From Duganella sp. CF402 (GTDB taxonomy: Bacteria; Pseudomonadota; Gammaproteobacteria; Burkholderiales; Burkholderiaceae_D), in assembly GCF_900109645.1 (NCBI RefSeq), contig NZ_FOBG01000001.1, positions 2,586,262-2,650,261 of the forward strand: DNA of 64,000 bases. The letters are read 5' to 3'. The notes beneath the pieces are model-generated. The model made no database searches. It was not told the origin of the DNA and was given only the letters and a program-made list of their open reading frames with translations. The position numbers were made by a program, and so were the translations under genes. Of this stretch, positions 1 through 6,951 are shown piece after piece. The stretch's first letter is position 1. Every line of letters starts with the position of its first letter.

Positions 1-1199
1 ATCCTGCCTTCCTCAAACGCTACGCCGAGACCTGGCGCGAGGCCCAGGTCTCGCTCGACGCCGTGGCTGCCGCCCTGCCCAGCACGCCGGACGCGCTGTT
101 CGAGCGCTGGCGCAACGCCGGCGCCCAAGCCTGGGACATCCTGCAAGCCCCGCCGCGCCCGCGCAGCGCGGCGCGCCAGCAGGCGCTGGAAAACGTGCTG
201 GCGCCACTGCCGGCCGTGAACCAGCAGCTGGAAGAAGAGGTTAAACAAGAAGTCGAACGGCGCAACGGCGACCTGCTGGCCGAACTGGACCAGCGGCGCG
301 GCGTGCTCAAGGCGCAGGTGATCGCCTCCATCTTGCTGGCGGCGCTGCTGGCGAGCGGCTTCGGCCTGTGGCTGTCGCGCCCGCTGGAACAGATCGAGCA
401 AGCCATCGACACGCTGGGCGAAAGCCGCTACGACCAGCCGATCGCCGTGCCCGGTCCGAGCGACCTGCAGCGCGTCGGTCAGCAGCTGAACTGGCTGCGC
501 CAGCGCCTGGCCGAGCTGGAAGCGGACAAGGCGCGCTTCCTGCGCCACATCTCGCACGAGCTGAAGACGCCGCTGGCGGCGCTGCGCGAAGGCGTGGCCT
601 TGCTGGAAGACGGCGTGGCCGGCGCGCTGTCGCCCGACCAGCGCGAGATCGCCGCCATCCTCAACCAGAACACGGCGGCGCTGCAGTCGCAGATCGAAGC
701 GCTGCTGCGCTACAACGCCGCCGCCTTCGACGCCCAGCACCTGCAACTGCAGCCGGTGGACGTCAACCACCTGCTGGCGCGCGCCATCGACAGCCAGCGC
801 CTGCAATGGCAGGCCACCCGCCTGACCGTAGTGGCCGAAGGCGCGGCGCGCCCAATCAACGCCGACGCCGACAAGCTGGCCACCGCCATCGGCAACCTGC
901 TGTCCAACGCCGTGCGCTTCAGCCCGGAGAACGGCCTGGTCAGCTTCCGCCTCGGCGAGCTGGACGGCAAGCTGCTGCTGGAGTGCCGCGACCAGGGACC
1001 GGGCGTGGCGGCCGAGGACGCGGCCCGCATCTTCGAACCGTTCTACCAGGGACAGCGCCAGCCGCCCGGCGCGCGGCGCGGCAACGGCATCGGCCTGTCC
1101 ATTGTGCAAGAGTACGTGGCCGCGCATGGCGGTATCCTGAAACTGCTGCCCGCCGCGCAGGGCGCACACTTCCGCATCGAGCTGCCTTATGAACGCTAA
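1..1199 (+). CDS. glrK: GlrK-like sensor histidine kinase, 5' truncated by window edge
   Basis: The reading frame is already open at base 3, so the true start lies outside the window and about 398 codons are visible. A hydrophobic segment (VIASILLAALLASGFGLWLS) is followed by a HAMP-like linker, a HisKA H-box (ISHELKTPL), an N-box (GNLLSNAVRFSP), a GxG-type D-box (DQGPGV) and a G-box (GNGIGLSIV). It should autophosphorylate at the H-box His and pass phosphate to the response regulator two genes downstream. The order kinase, lipoprotein, sigma-54 response regulator is the GlrK-QseG-GlrR (YfhK-YfhG-YfhA) arrangement of enterobacteria; the name rests on that context and on domain content. Its stop overlaps the start of the lipoprotein gene. 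Confidence 0.85.
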   Translation, partial: PAFLKRYAETWREAQVSLDAVAAALPSTPDALFERWRNAGAQAWDILQAPPRPRSAARQQALENVLAPLPAVNQQLEEEVKQEVERRNGDLLAELDQRRGVLKAQVIASILLAALLASGFGLWLSRPLEQIEQAIDTLGESRYDQPIAVPGPSDLQRVGQQLNWLRQRLAELEADKARFLRHISHELKTPLAALREGVALLEDGVAGALSPDQREIAAILNQNTAALQSQIEALLRYNAAAFDAQHLQLQPVDVNHLLARAIDSQRLQWQATRLTVVAEGAARPINADADKLATAIGNLLSNAVRFSPENGLVSFRLGELDGKLLLECRDQGPGVAAEDAARIFEPFYQGQRQPPGARRGNGIGLSIVQEYVAAHGGILKLLPAAQGAHFRIELPYER

Positions 1200-1752
1200 G
1201 TCCTGCCTCCCTGTGCTGACCTGCCTGCTGCTGGCGGCCTGCACCCTGAACTCGCCGCTGCCGGATGATCCGGCGCCGCCGCCGGCACCGCCGCCGGTGG
1301 TGGAGAAACTGCCGGCGCCGCCGCCGCCGCCCGATGAAATCGGCCCGCTGCTCAGCTACCACCAGTCGCTACGGCGCATGAGCCAGGGCGAGCTGCTCAA
1401 GGAATTGAGCGGCCTCGGCCTGCAACAGCGCAGCCCACGCGTGGCGATCCAGATGGGCATGGCCCTGATGCTCACGCGCGGCGGCGGCGACCTGGCGCGC
1501 GCGCAATCGCTGCTCGACAGCGTGGCGACCTCGGCCGAGCCGGAGGCCGCGCCGTTCCGCCCGCTGGCCCAGCTGCTGTCCAGCAATTGCGCCGAAACGC
1601 GCCGCCTGGCCGAGCATGCCGACAAGCTGGCCGCGCAGCAAAAAGACAGCCAGCGCCGCATCGACCAGCTCAACGAGACACTGGAAGCGCTGAAAGCCAT
1701 CGAGCGCACCCTGCCGGTCCGCCCGGCGCCAGCGCCGCAGGGGACGAGATGA
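1189..1752 (+). CDS. qseG: QseG/YfhG-like lipoprotein
   Basis: A 187-aa protein with a short type II signal peptide and a lipobox ending in Cys18 (LLAAC), then a low-complexity Pro/Ala segment (residues about 25-47). The C-terminal half is helical and rich in Gln, Glu and Leu (AAQQKDSQRRIDQLNETLEA), likely a coiled coil. Its start overlaps the kinase stop by 11 nt and its TGA overlaps the next ATG (ATGA), so translation of the three genes is coupled. In enterobacteria the protein at this position (QseG) is an outer-membrane lipoprotein that interacts with the kinase. The family call is mostly contextual because such lipoproteins diverge quickly. Confidence 0.65.
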   Translation: MNAKSCLPVLTCLLLAACTLNSPLPDDPAPPPAPPPVVEKLPAPPPPPDEIGPLLSYHQSLRRMSQGELLKELSGLGLQQRSPRVAIQMGMALMLTRGGGDLARAQSLLDSVATSAEPEAAPFRPLAQLLSSNCAETRRLAEHADKLAAQQKDSQRRIDQLNETLEALKAIERTLPVRPAPAPQGTR

Positions 1753-3149
1753 GCCCGTCACAAGGACAAGGCGCCCACCTGCTGCTGGTCGATGACGACG
1801 ACGACCTGCTGCGCCTGCTCTCGATGCGCCTGAGCGCCAACGGCTACCGCGTCACCGCCGTCGGCAGCGCCGAGGCCGCGCTGGCGCGGCTGTCGATCGA
1901 ATTGCCGCGCCTGGTCATCAGCGACATCCGCCTGCCGGACCGCGACGGCATGGCGCTGTTCCAGGAAATCCGCCGCAGCCACCCGGCCCTGCCGGTGATC
2001 CTGCTGACCGCGCACGGCACCATTCCGGATGCGGTGGAAGCCACCACGCTGGGCGCCTACGCCTACCTGACCAAGCCGTTCGACGCCAAACTGCTGCTGG
2101 AGCGCATCGCCCAGGCGCTGAGCCTGGCAGCGCCAGCCGCACGCGCCATCGACGGCGACGAGCAGTGGCGTGCCGCCATCATCAGCCGCAGCCAGTGCAT
2201 GGACGAGTTGCTGGCCGAAGCGCGGCTGGTGGCCGCCTCCGACGCCAGCATTTTGATCCGGGGCGAAAGCGGCACCGGCAAGGAACTGCTGGCGCAGGCC
2301 ATCCACCGTGCCAGCCGGCGCGCGCAAGCGCCCTTCATCGCCGTCAACTGCGGCGCGATCCCGGAAGCGCTGCTGGAGTCCGAACTGTTCGGCCACGTCA
2401 AAGGCGCCTACACCGGCGCCCTGTCCAGCCGCGAAGGCCTGGTGCAGGCGGCCGACGGCGGCACCCTGTTCCTCGATGAAATCGGCGACATGCCCTTGCT
2501 ACTGCAAGTGAAGCTGCTGCGGGTGCTGCAGGAGCGCGTGGTGCGCCAGCTGGGCTCGGACGTGGGACGGCCGGTCGATGTGCGCATCCTGTCCGCCACC
2601 CACCGCGACCTCGACCTCGCCATGCGCGAAGGCCAGTTCCGCGAAGACTTGTACTACCGCCTCAACGTCATCACCCTGACCTTGCCGCCGCTGGCGCAGC
2701 GGCGCGAGGACGTGGCGCCGATGGCCACCCAATTCCTGCAGTCGCTGGCCGCAAAATACGGCAAGACCGTGCACGGCTTCGCCCCCGATGCGCTGGAACT
2801 GCTGACCACCTCGGCCTGGCCCGGCAATGTGCGCCAGCTGTACAACGTGGTCGAGCACGTGTGCGCGCTGGCGACCGCGCCGCTGGTGCCCTTGTCGCTG
2901 GTGCAGCGGGCCTTGCGCGTGCCGTCGCTGGAAGTGTTGAGCTACACCGAGGCGCGCCGCCGCTTCGAGCGCAACTACCTGGTCCAGCTGCTGAAACTCA
3001 CCGATGGCAGCGTCGCCGACGCCGCCCGGCTGGCCGAGCGCAACCGCACGGAGTTTTACCGCCTGCTGCAAAAGCACGAGCTGGACGCCAGCCTGTTCCG
3101 AGGCGATGTCGCCAGTGAGCGACAAGATGAAACGCCGAAAAATCAATGA
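1749..3149 (+). CDS. glrR: GlrR-like sigma-54-dependent response regulator
   Basis: 466 aa from the ATG at 1749, chosen because it overlaps the lipoprotein stop and begins directly before the receiver domain. Receiver (about 10-125) with acidic cluster VDDDDD and phosphoacceptor Asp59 (SDIRLPD). Sigma-54 AAA+ domain (about 145-375) with Walker A GESGTGKE, the sigma-54 contact loop as GAYTGA (canonical GAFTGA) and Walker B GGTLFLDEIGD. A Fis-type HTH lies at the C-terminus (about 425-460). It should activate sigma-54 promoters after phosphorylation by the upstream kinase. Two TGTC-N10-GACA boxes and a sigma-54 promoter lie at its 3' end and just downstream, so the adjacent BON gene is the obvious target. 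Confidence 0.92.
   Translation: MSPSQGQGAHLLLVDDDDDLLRLLSMRLSANGYRVTAVGSAEAALARLSIELPRLVISDIRLPDRDGMALFQEIRRSHPALPVILLTAHGTIPDAVEATTLGAYAYLTKPFDAKLLLERIAQALSLAAPAARAIDGDEQWRAAIISRSQCMDELLAEARLVAASDASILIRGESGTGKELLAQAIHRASRRAQAPFIAVNCGAIPEALLESELFGHVKGAYTGALSSREGLVQAADGGTLFLDEIGDMPLLLQVKLLRVLQERVVRQLGSDVGRPVDVRILSATHRDLDLAMREGQFREDLYYRLNVITLTLPPLAQRREDVAPMATQFLQSLAAKYGKTVHGFAPDALELLTTSAWPGNVRQLYNVVEHVCALATAPLVPLSLVQRALRVPSLEVLSYTEARRRFERNYLVQLLKLTDGSVADAARLAERNRTEFYRLLQKHELDASLFRGDVASERQDETPKNQ
3107..3124. promoter_or_regulatory. GlrR-type operator, distal box (TGTC-N10-GACA)
   Basis: TGTC at 3107-3110 and GACA at 3121-3124, separated by exactly 10 nt. It lies inside the last codons of glrR. 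The pattern is the one described for GlrR sites upstream of glmY in enterobacteria. It sits about 165 bp upstream of the predicted transcription start, a normal distance for a sigma-54 enhancer site. Confidence 0.75.
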
Positions 3150-3172
3150 CTTAGCTCATGGCGGCACGAGCG

Positions 3173-3190
3173 TGTCGCCAAATCACGACA
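3173..3190. promoter_or_regulatory. GlrR-type operator, proximal box (TGTC-N10-GACA)
   Basis: TGTC at 3173-3176 and GACA at 3187-3190, again with exactly 10 nt between. It starts 66 bp after the distal box and is centred near -98 relative to the predicted sigma-54 start site. Two perfect matches within 84 bp next to a GlrR gene are unlikely by chance. Confidence 0.8.
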
Positions 3191-3252
3191 AAAATCAGGC
3201 AGTACAGCCAGAACAAAAACATAAGCCTTTGAATTTAAAGGTTAAATTGTTC

Positions 3253-3268
3253 TGGCACGCGGTTTGCA
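3253..3268 (+). promoter_or_regulatory. Sigma-54 (-24/-12) promoter of the BON-domain gene
   Basis: TGGCACG (3253-3259), N4, TTGCA (3264-3268): a perfect match to the sigma-54 consensus with 10 bp between the GG and GC doublets. Transcription should begin near 3279, about 30 nt before the ATG at 3308. AT-rich DNA between the proximal box and the promoter could take an IHF-induced bend, but no clear IHF consensus was found. Confidence 0.88.
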
Positions 3269-3307
3269 TAGAGGTAGCTACCCTCAACTGAAATAAGGAA
3301 GCAAACC

Positions 3308-3622
3308 ATGAAAACCAACCAACTGATCGCCCGCCTGATGATTGCCGCCGCACTGGGCACGACTGGCTTCGCCTATGCCCAGCAGGACGGCGCGCTGGCC
3401 GGCGCGGCCAAGGCCAGCACCACCGCTGACGACGCGATCACCAGCAAGATCAAGGCGTCGTTGGCCGATCAAAAGCAAATTGGCGTGACCACCGCCGATG
3501 GCGTAGTAACCCTGACGGGCACCGTGGCCAGCACCGATGCAGGCAGCAAAGCGATCCAGCTGGCGTCGGCCGTGCCGGGTGTGAAGGAAGTGAAGAGCGA
3601 ACTGACCGTCGCTGCGAAGTAA
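3308..3622 (+). CDS. Exported BON-domain protein
   Basis: 104 aa with a Sec signal peptide (basic start MKTNQ, hydrophobic core, probable cleavage after AYA near residue 24). The rest is one BON domain, with the core TADDAITSKIKASL, then GVTTADGVVTLTGTV and VPGVKEVKSEL. BON domains are small alpha/beta modules of envelope proteins such as OsmY, thought to bind phospholipid. AAGGA before the ATG is a good ribosome site. The gene stands alone between a sigma-54 promoter and a strong terminator, so it is probably a dedicated envelope-stress output of the upstream two-component system. Confidence 0.88.
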   Translation: MKTNQLIARLMIAAALGTTGFAYAQQDGALAGAAKASTTADDAITSKIKASLADQKQIGVTTADGVVTLTGTVASTDAGSKAIQLASAVPGVKEVKSELTVAAK

Positions 3623-3677
3623 ATAGTTTCGTAGGACCCCGGGGCGTGCGTATGGGAGTACTGCGCCCTAACCCTTT

Positions 3678-3714
3678 CCGGACAGTGTGCGTAGACACTG
3701 TCCGGCTTTTTTTT
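3678..3714 (+). terminator. Rho-independent terminator after the BON gene
   Basis: An 11-bp perfect stem (CCGGACAGTGT at 3678-3688 with its complement at 3695-3705), a 6-nt loop and a run of T at 3707-3714. The T run is on the plus strand only, so it ends the BON transcript. The convergent hom gene stops at 3721. Confidence 0.92.
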
Positions 3715-3720
3715 GCCTGA

Positions 3721-5043
3721 TCAGCTCAGGTTTTCCAGGCGGATCTTGGTGACGCTGCCGCACACGGTCGACAGGCCTTCCATCTTGGCGATGGCGGCGC
3801 TGACGTTCTTTTCCTGCGTCTGGTGGGTCAGGAAGATGATGTCGGTGCGGGTCTCGCCGTCGGCCGGCTCTTTCTGCAGCATGGCGTCGATCGAGATGCC
3901 GGCATCGGCCAGGATGCGGGTCAGGTCGGCCAGCACGCCCGGCTGGTCGCTCACGTTCATGCGCAGGTAGTAGCTGGTGGTGACTTCCGACATCGGCAGG
4001 ATCTCGATGTTGGTCATCGCGTTCGGCTGGAACGCCAGATGCGGCACGCGGTGTTCAGGATCGGCGGTGGCCAGGCGGGTGATATCGACCAGGTCGGCGA
4101 TCACGGCCGAAGCGGTCGGCTCCGAGCCGGCGCCCTTGCCGTAGTACAGCGTGGCGCCGACGGCGTCGCCCTGCACCAGCACCGCGTTCATCGCGCCTTC
4201 CACGTTGGCGATCAGGCGCTTCGACGGAATCAGGGTCGGGTGCACGCGCAGCTCCACGCCTTCCTTGCCGTTGACCTTGGCGCGCTTGGCGATGCCCAGC
4301 AGCTTGATGCGGTAGCCCAGCTGTTCGGCGTACTTGATGTCCACCGCGTTCAGCTTGGAGATGCCTTCCACGTGCGCCTTGTCGAACTGCACCGGGATGC
4401 CGAAGGCAATCGCGGCCAGGATGGTGGCCTTGTGCGCCGCGTCCACGCCTTCGATGTCGAAGGTCGGGTCGGCTTCGGCGTAGCCCAGCTCCTGCGCCTG
4501 CTTCAGCACGGTGGCGAAGTCCAGGCCCTTGTCGCGCATCTCGGACAGGATGAAGTTGGTGGTGCCGTTGATGATGCCGGCCAGCCAGTCGATGCGGTTG
4601 GCGGTCAGGCCTTCGCGCAGCGCCTTGATGATCGGGATGCCGCCGGCCACGGCCGCTTCAAACGCCACCATCACGCCCTTGGCTTGCGCCGCGGCGAAGA
4701 TCTCGTTGCCGTGCACGGCCAGCAGCGCCTTGTTGGCGGTGACCACGTGCTTGCCGTTTTCGATCGCCTTCAGCACCAGCTCGCGCGCCTGCTCATAGCC
4801 GCCGATCAGTTCGACGACGATATCGATTTCAGGGTTGTTGACGATGTCCATCGGATTGGCTACCACGGCCACCTTGCCGCCGGTGCGGGTCTTGGCGCGC
4901 TCGAGGTTGCGGGCCGACACGGCCACCACTTCGATGCTGCGGCCGGCGCGGCGGCGGATTTCTTCCTGGTTGCGTTCCAGTACATCAAACGTACCACCGC
5001 CGACATTGCCGACGCCTAACAAGCCTACTTTGATTGGTTTCAT
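3721..5043 (-). CDS. hom: Homoserine dehydrogenase
   Basis: 440 aa from the ATG at 5043 (MKPIKVGLLGVG); an upstream TTG in frame is less likely. It reduces aspartate semialdehyde to homoserine for Thr and Met synthesis. N-terminal NAD(P) fold with GLLGVGNVGGGT, then the catalytic domain with AAVAGGIPIIKALREGL and GIINGTTNFIL, and a C-terminal ACT domain (about 355-430, YYLRMNVSDQPGVLADL), which in this class mediates Thr feedback inhibition. Length is usual for the monofunctional ACT-containing enzyme. It lies downstream of the alaA-like gene on the same strand, with a REP-like repeat between them. Confidence 0.96.
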   Translation of the reverse strand: MKPIKVGLLGVGNVGGGTFDVLERNQEEIRRRAGRSIEVVAVSARNLERAKTRTGGKVAVVANPMDIVNNPEIDIVVELIGGYEQARELVLKAIENGKHVVTANKALLAVHGNEIFAAAQAKGVMVAFEAAVAGGIPIIKALREGLTANRIDWLAGIINGTTNFILSEMRDKGLDFATVLKQAQELGYAEADPTFDIEGVDAAHKATILAAIAFGIPVQFDKAHVEGISKLNAVDIKYAEQLGYRIKLLGIAKRAKVNGKEGVELRVHPTLIPSKRLIANVEGAMNAVLVQGDAVGATLYYGKGAGSEPTASAVIADLVDITRLATADPEHRVPHLAFQPNAMTNIEILPMSEVTTSYYLRMNVSDQPGVLADLTRILADAGISIDAMLQKEPADGETRTDIIFLTHQTQEKNVSAAIAKMEGLSTVCGSVTKIRLENLS

Positions 5044-5065
5044 AATAAATTCCAAAGATCTCTTT

Positions 5066-5149
5066 CGTCATTCCGGCGCAGGCCGGAATCCAAGCTGAGG
5101 CACCGAATTCGACGGCGTTCCTTGGATTCCGGCCTCCGCCGGAATGACG
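5066..5149. repeat. REP-like paired inverted repeat, copy 1
   Basis: Two 29-bp arms (5066-5094 and 5121-5149) are near-perfect reverse complements of each other around a 26-bp spacer. Each arm is itself a small palindrome of the type CGTCATTCCGGC...GCCGGAAT. The element fills the gap between alaA and hom. A related copy lies at 61515-61570. This is the organisation of REP/BIME elements; it may also attenuate transcription between the two genes. Confidence 0.8.
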
Positions 5150-5151
5150 GG

Positions 5152-6384
5152 TTAAAAGCTGGCGCCGTGGCGCTTGCGGTAGCTTTCCATGAATTTGGCC
5201 ATGCGGCCGAAGGCTTCCACCATATCGTCCGAGTTCGGCAGGAACACCACGCGGAAGTGATCCGGCGCGATCCAGTTAAAGCCGCTGCCCTGGACGATCA
5301 GCACTTTCGTTTCGGCCAACAGCTCATATGCGAACTGCTGGTCATCCGCGATCGGATAGATCTTCGGATCAAGACGCGGGAACATGTACAGCGCCGCTTT
5401 CGGCTTGACCACGCTGACGCCCGGTATCTCGGACAGCAACTGGTAAGCCAGGTCGCGTTGCTTCAACAGGCGCCCGCCCGGGCCGACCAAGTCGTCAATC
5501 GACTGGTAGCCGCCGAGCGCAGTCTGGATCGCAAACTGCCCCGGAGCGTTGGCGCACAAGCGCATCGAGGCCAGCATGTTGAGGCCTTCGATATAGTCTT
5601 TTGCGTGCGATTTTTCACCCGACACCACCATCCAGCCGGCACGGTAGCCGCAGGCGCGGTAATTCTTCGACAGGCCGTTGAAGGTCACGCACAGGATGTC
5701 GTCGCACAGCGAGGCGATCGACACGTGCTGGGCGCCGTCGTACAGCACCTTGTCGTAGATTTCATCGGCGTAGATGATGAGCTGGTGCTGGCGCGCCAGT
5801 TCAATGATCTGCAGCAGCAGCTCGACCGGGTACAGCGCGCCGGTCGGATTGTTCGGGTTGATGACCACGATCGCGCGCGTGTTCGGCGTGATCTTGCGGC
5901 GCATGTCCTCGATGTCGGGATACCAGTCCTGCTGCTCGTCGCAGATGTAGTGCACCGGCTTGCCGCCGGACAGCGACACCGCCGCCGTCCACAGTGGATA
6001 GTCGGGCGCCGGCACCAGCACTTCGTCGCCGTTGTTGAGCAGCGCGTTCATCGACATCACGATCAACTCGGACGCGCCGTTGCCCAGGTAGATATCCTCG
6101 ATCGACACGCCACGGATATTCTTGCCCTGCGTGTAGTGCATCACCGCCTTGCGCGGCGCGAACATGCCCTTGGAATCGGTGTAGCCGGCCGCGTTGGACA
6201 GGTTGATCTTCATGTCCTGCACGATCTCGTCCGGCGGATCAAAGCCGAACACGGCCAAGTTGCCAATATTCAACTTGGTGATCTTGTGGCCTTCTTCCTC
6301 CATTTGCCGGGCTTTTTCCGGCACCGGGCCGCGGATCTCGTAGCAGACTTCCGCCAGTTTGTTCGATTTTTGAATCGGTCGCAA
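5152..6384 (-). CDS. alaA: Alanine aminotransferase, AlaA type
   Basis: 410 aa, class I PLP aminotransferase. The sequence follows E. coli AlaA closely, including the start (xPIxKSxKL), IRGPV, VPAPDYPLWTAAVSLS, NPNNPTGA, YADEIYDK and the PLP-lysine segment GLSKNYR (Lys near residue 240). It should interconvert pyruvate/glutamate and alanine/2-oxoglutarate. The start is a TTG at 6384 preceded by AGGA at proper spacing; this makes the N-terminus align with AlaA, and no nearby in-frame ATG does. Transcribed divergently from the Mth938-arn operon. Confidence 0.93.
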   Translation of the reverse strand: MRPIQKSNKLAEVCYEIRGPVPEKARQMEEEGHKITKLNIGNLAVFGFDPPDEIVQDMKINLSNAAGYTDSKGMFAPRKAVMHYTQGKNIRGVSIEDIYLGNGASELIVMSMNALLNNGDEVLVPAPDYPLWTAAVSLSGGKPVHYICDEQQDWYPDIEDMRRKITPNTRAIVVINPNNPTGALYPVELLLQIIELARQHQLIIYADEIYDKVLYDGAQHVSIASLCDDILCVTFNGLSKNYRACGYRAGWMVVSGEKSHAKDYIEGLNMLASMRLCANAPGQFAIQTALGGYQSIDDLVGPGGRLLKQRDLAYQLLSEIPGVSVVKPKAALYMFPRLDPKIYPIADDQQFAYELLAETKVLIVQGSGFNWIAPDHFRVVFLPNSDDMVEAFGRMAKFMESYRKRHGASF

Positions 6385-6493
6385 AATAAAATCCTGTTTA
6401 TGTGAGGCAAACTTCTCTGACCTGCCAAAACACCCGGCGCCGGCCCGTGCTGCAATGCGAAAAGAACCATTCTGCCGAAAGGCCCTGATTTAA

Positions 6494-6522
6494 TCAACCT
6501 TTCATCTTTAAAACGCTACAAT
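6494..6522 (+). promoter_or_regulatory. Possible sigma-70 promoter of the Mth938-arn operon
   Basis: A good -10 (TACAAT, 6517-6522) has a weak -35 (TCAACC, 6494-6499) at 17 bp, 36 nt before the ATG of the Mth938 gene. AT-rich TTTAA elements nearby could be activator half-sites, but no clear PmrA box could be assigned. This 174-bp gap is the only sizeable non-coding stretch upstream of the arn genes. Confidence 0.35.
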
Positions 6523-6558
6523 GATGCTTCTTTTGCTGTTTAAACACCGTTTCCTGCC

Positions 6559-6951
6559 ATGAAGCTCCATCAAAGCGATACCCAAAAATACCAGACCGTC
6601 ACCGGCTACGACGAAACCGGCGTGGAAATCAACGCCGAGCGCTATAACTACAGCCTGGTTGTGCTGCCGGAAACCCCGCCGCGCGCCTGGAATGCGCCCT
6701 CGTTTGAAGCGCTGACCGCCGAACATTTCGATCTCATCGGCCAGGACAACCCGGACGTGGTCATCCTCGGCACCGGCGCGCGCCAGCGCTTCATCCACCC
6801 GAAGCTGACCGCCGCGCTGACCATGCGCCGCATCGGCGTCGAATGCATGGACAGCCAGGCCGCCTGCCGCACCTACAACATCCTGATGGGCGAAGGCCGC
6901 AAGGCGGCCCTGGCTTTGGTAATCGACGCTGACGAGGGCAAAAGCGCCTGA
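6559..6951 (+). CDS. Mth938-like domain protein (DUF498)
   Basis: 130 aa, a single Mth938-like domain: NAERYNYSLVVLPE near the start, then PDVVILGTGARQRF and GVECMDSQAACRTYNILMGEGR. The LGTG and MDTxAAxRTYN-type motifs are diagnostic of the family, whose biochemical role is unsettled (the human homologue NDUFAF3 assists complex I assembly). Its TGA overlaps the ATG of arnT by 1 nt (TGATG), so it is translationally coupled to the lipid A operon; the reason is not evident from the sequence. Confidence 0.88.
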   Translation: MKLHQSDTQKYQTVTGYDETGVEINAERYNYSLVVLPETPPRAWNAPSFEALTAEHFDLIGQDNPDVVILGTGARQRFIHPKLTAALTMRRIGVECMDSQAACRTYNILMGEGRKAALALVIDADEGKSA

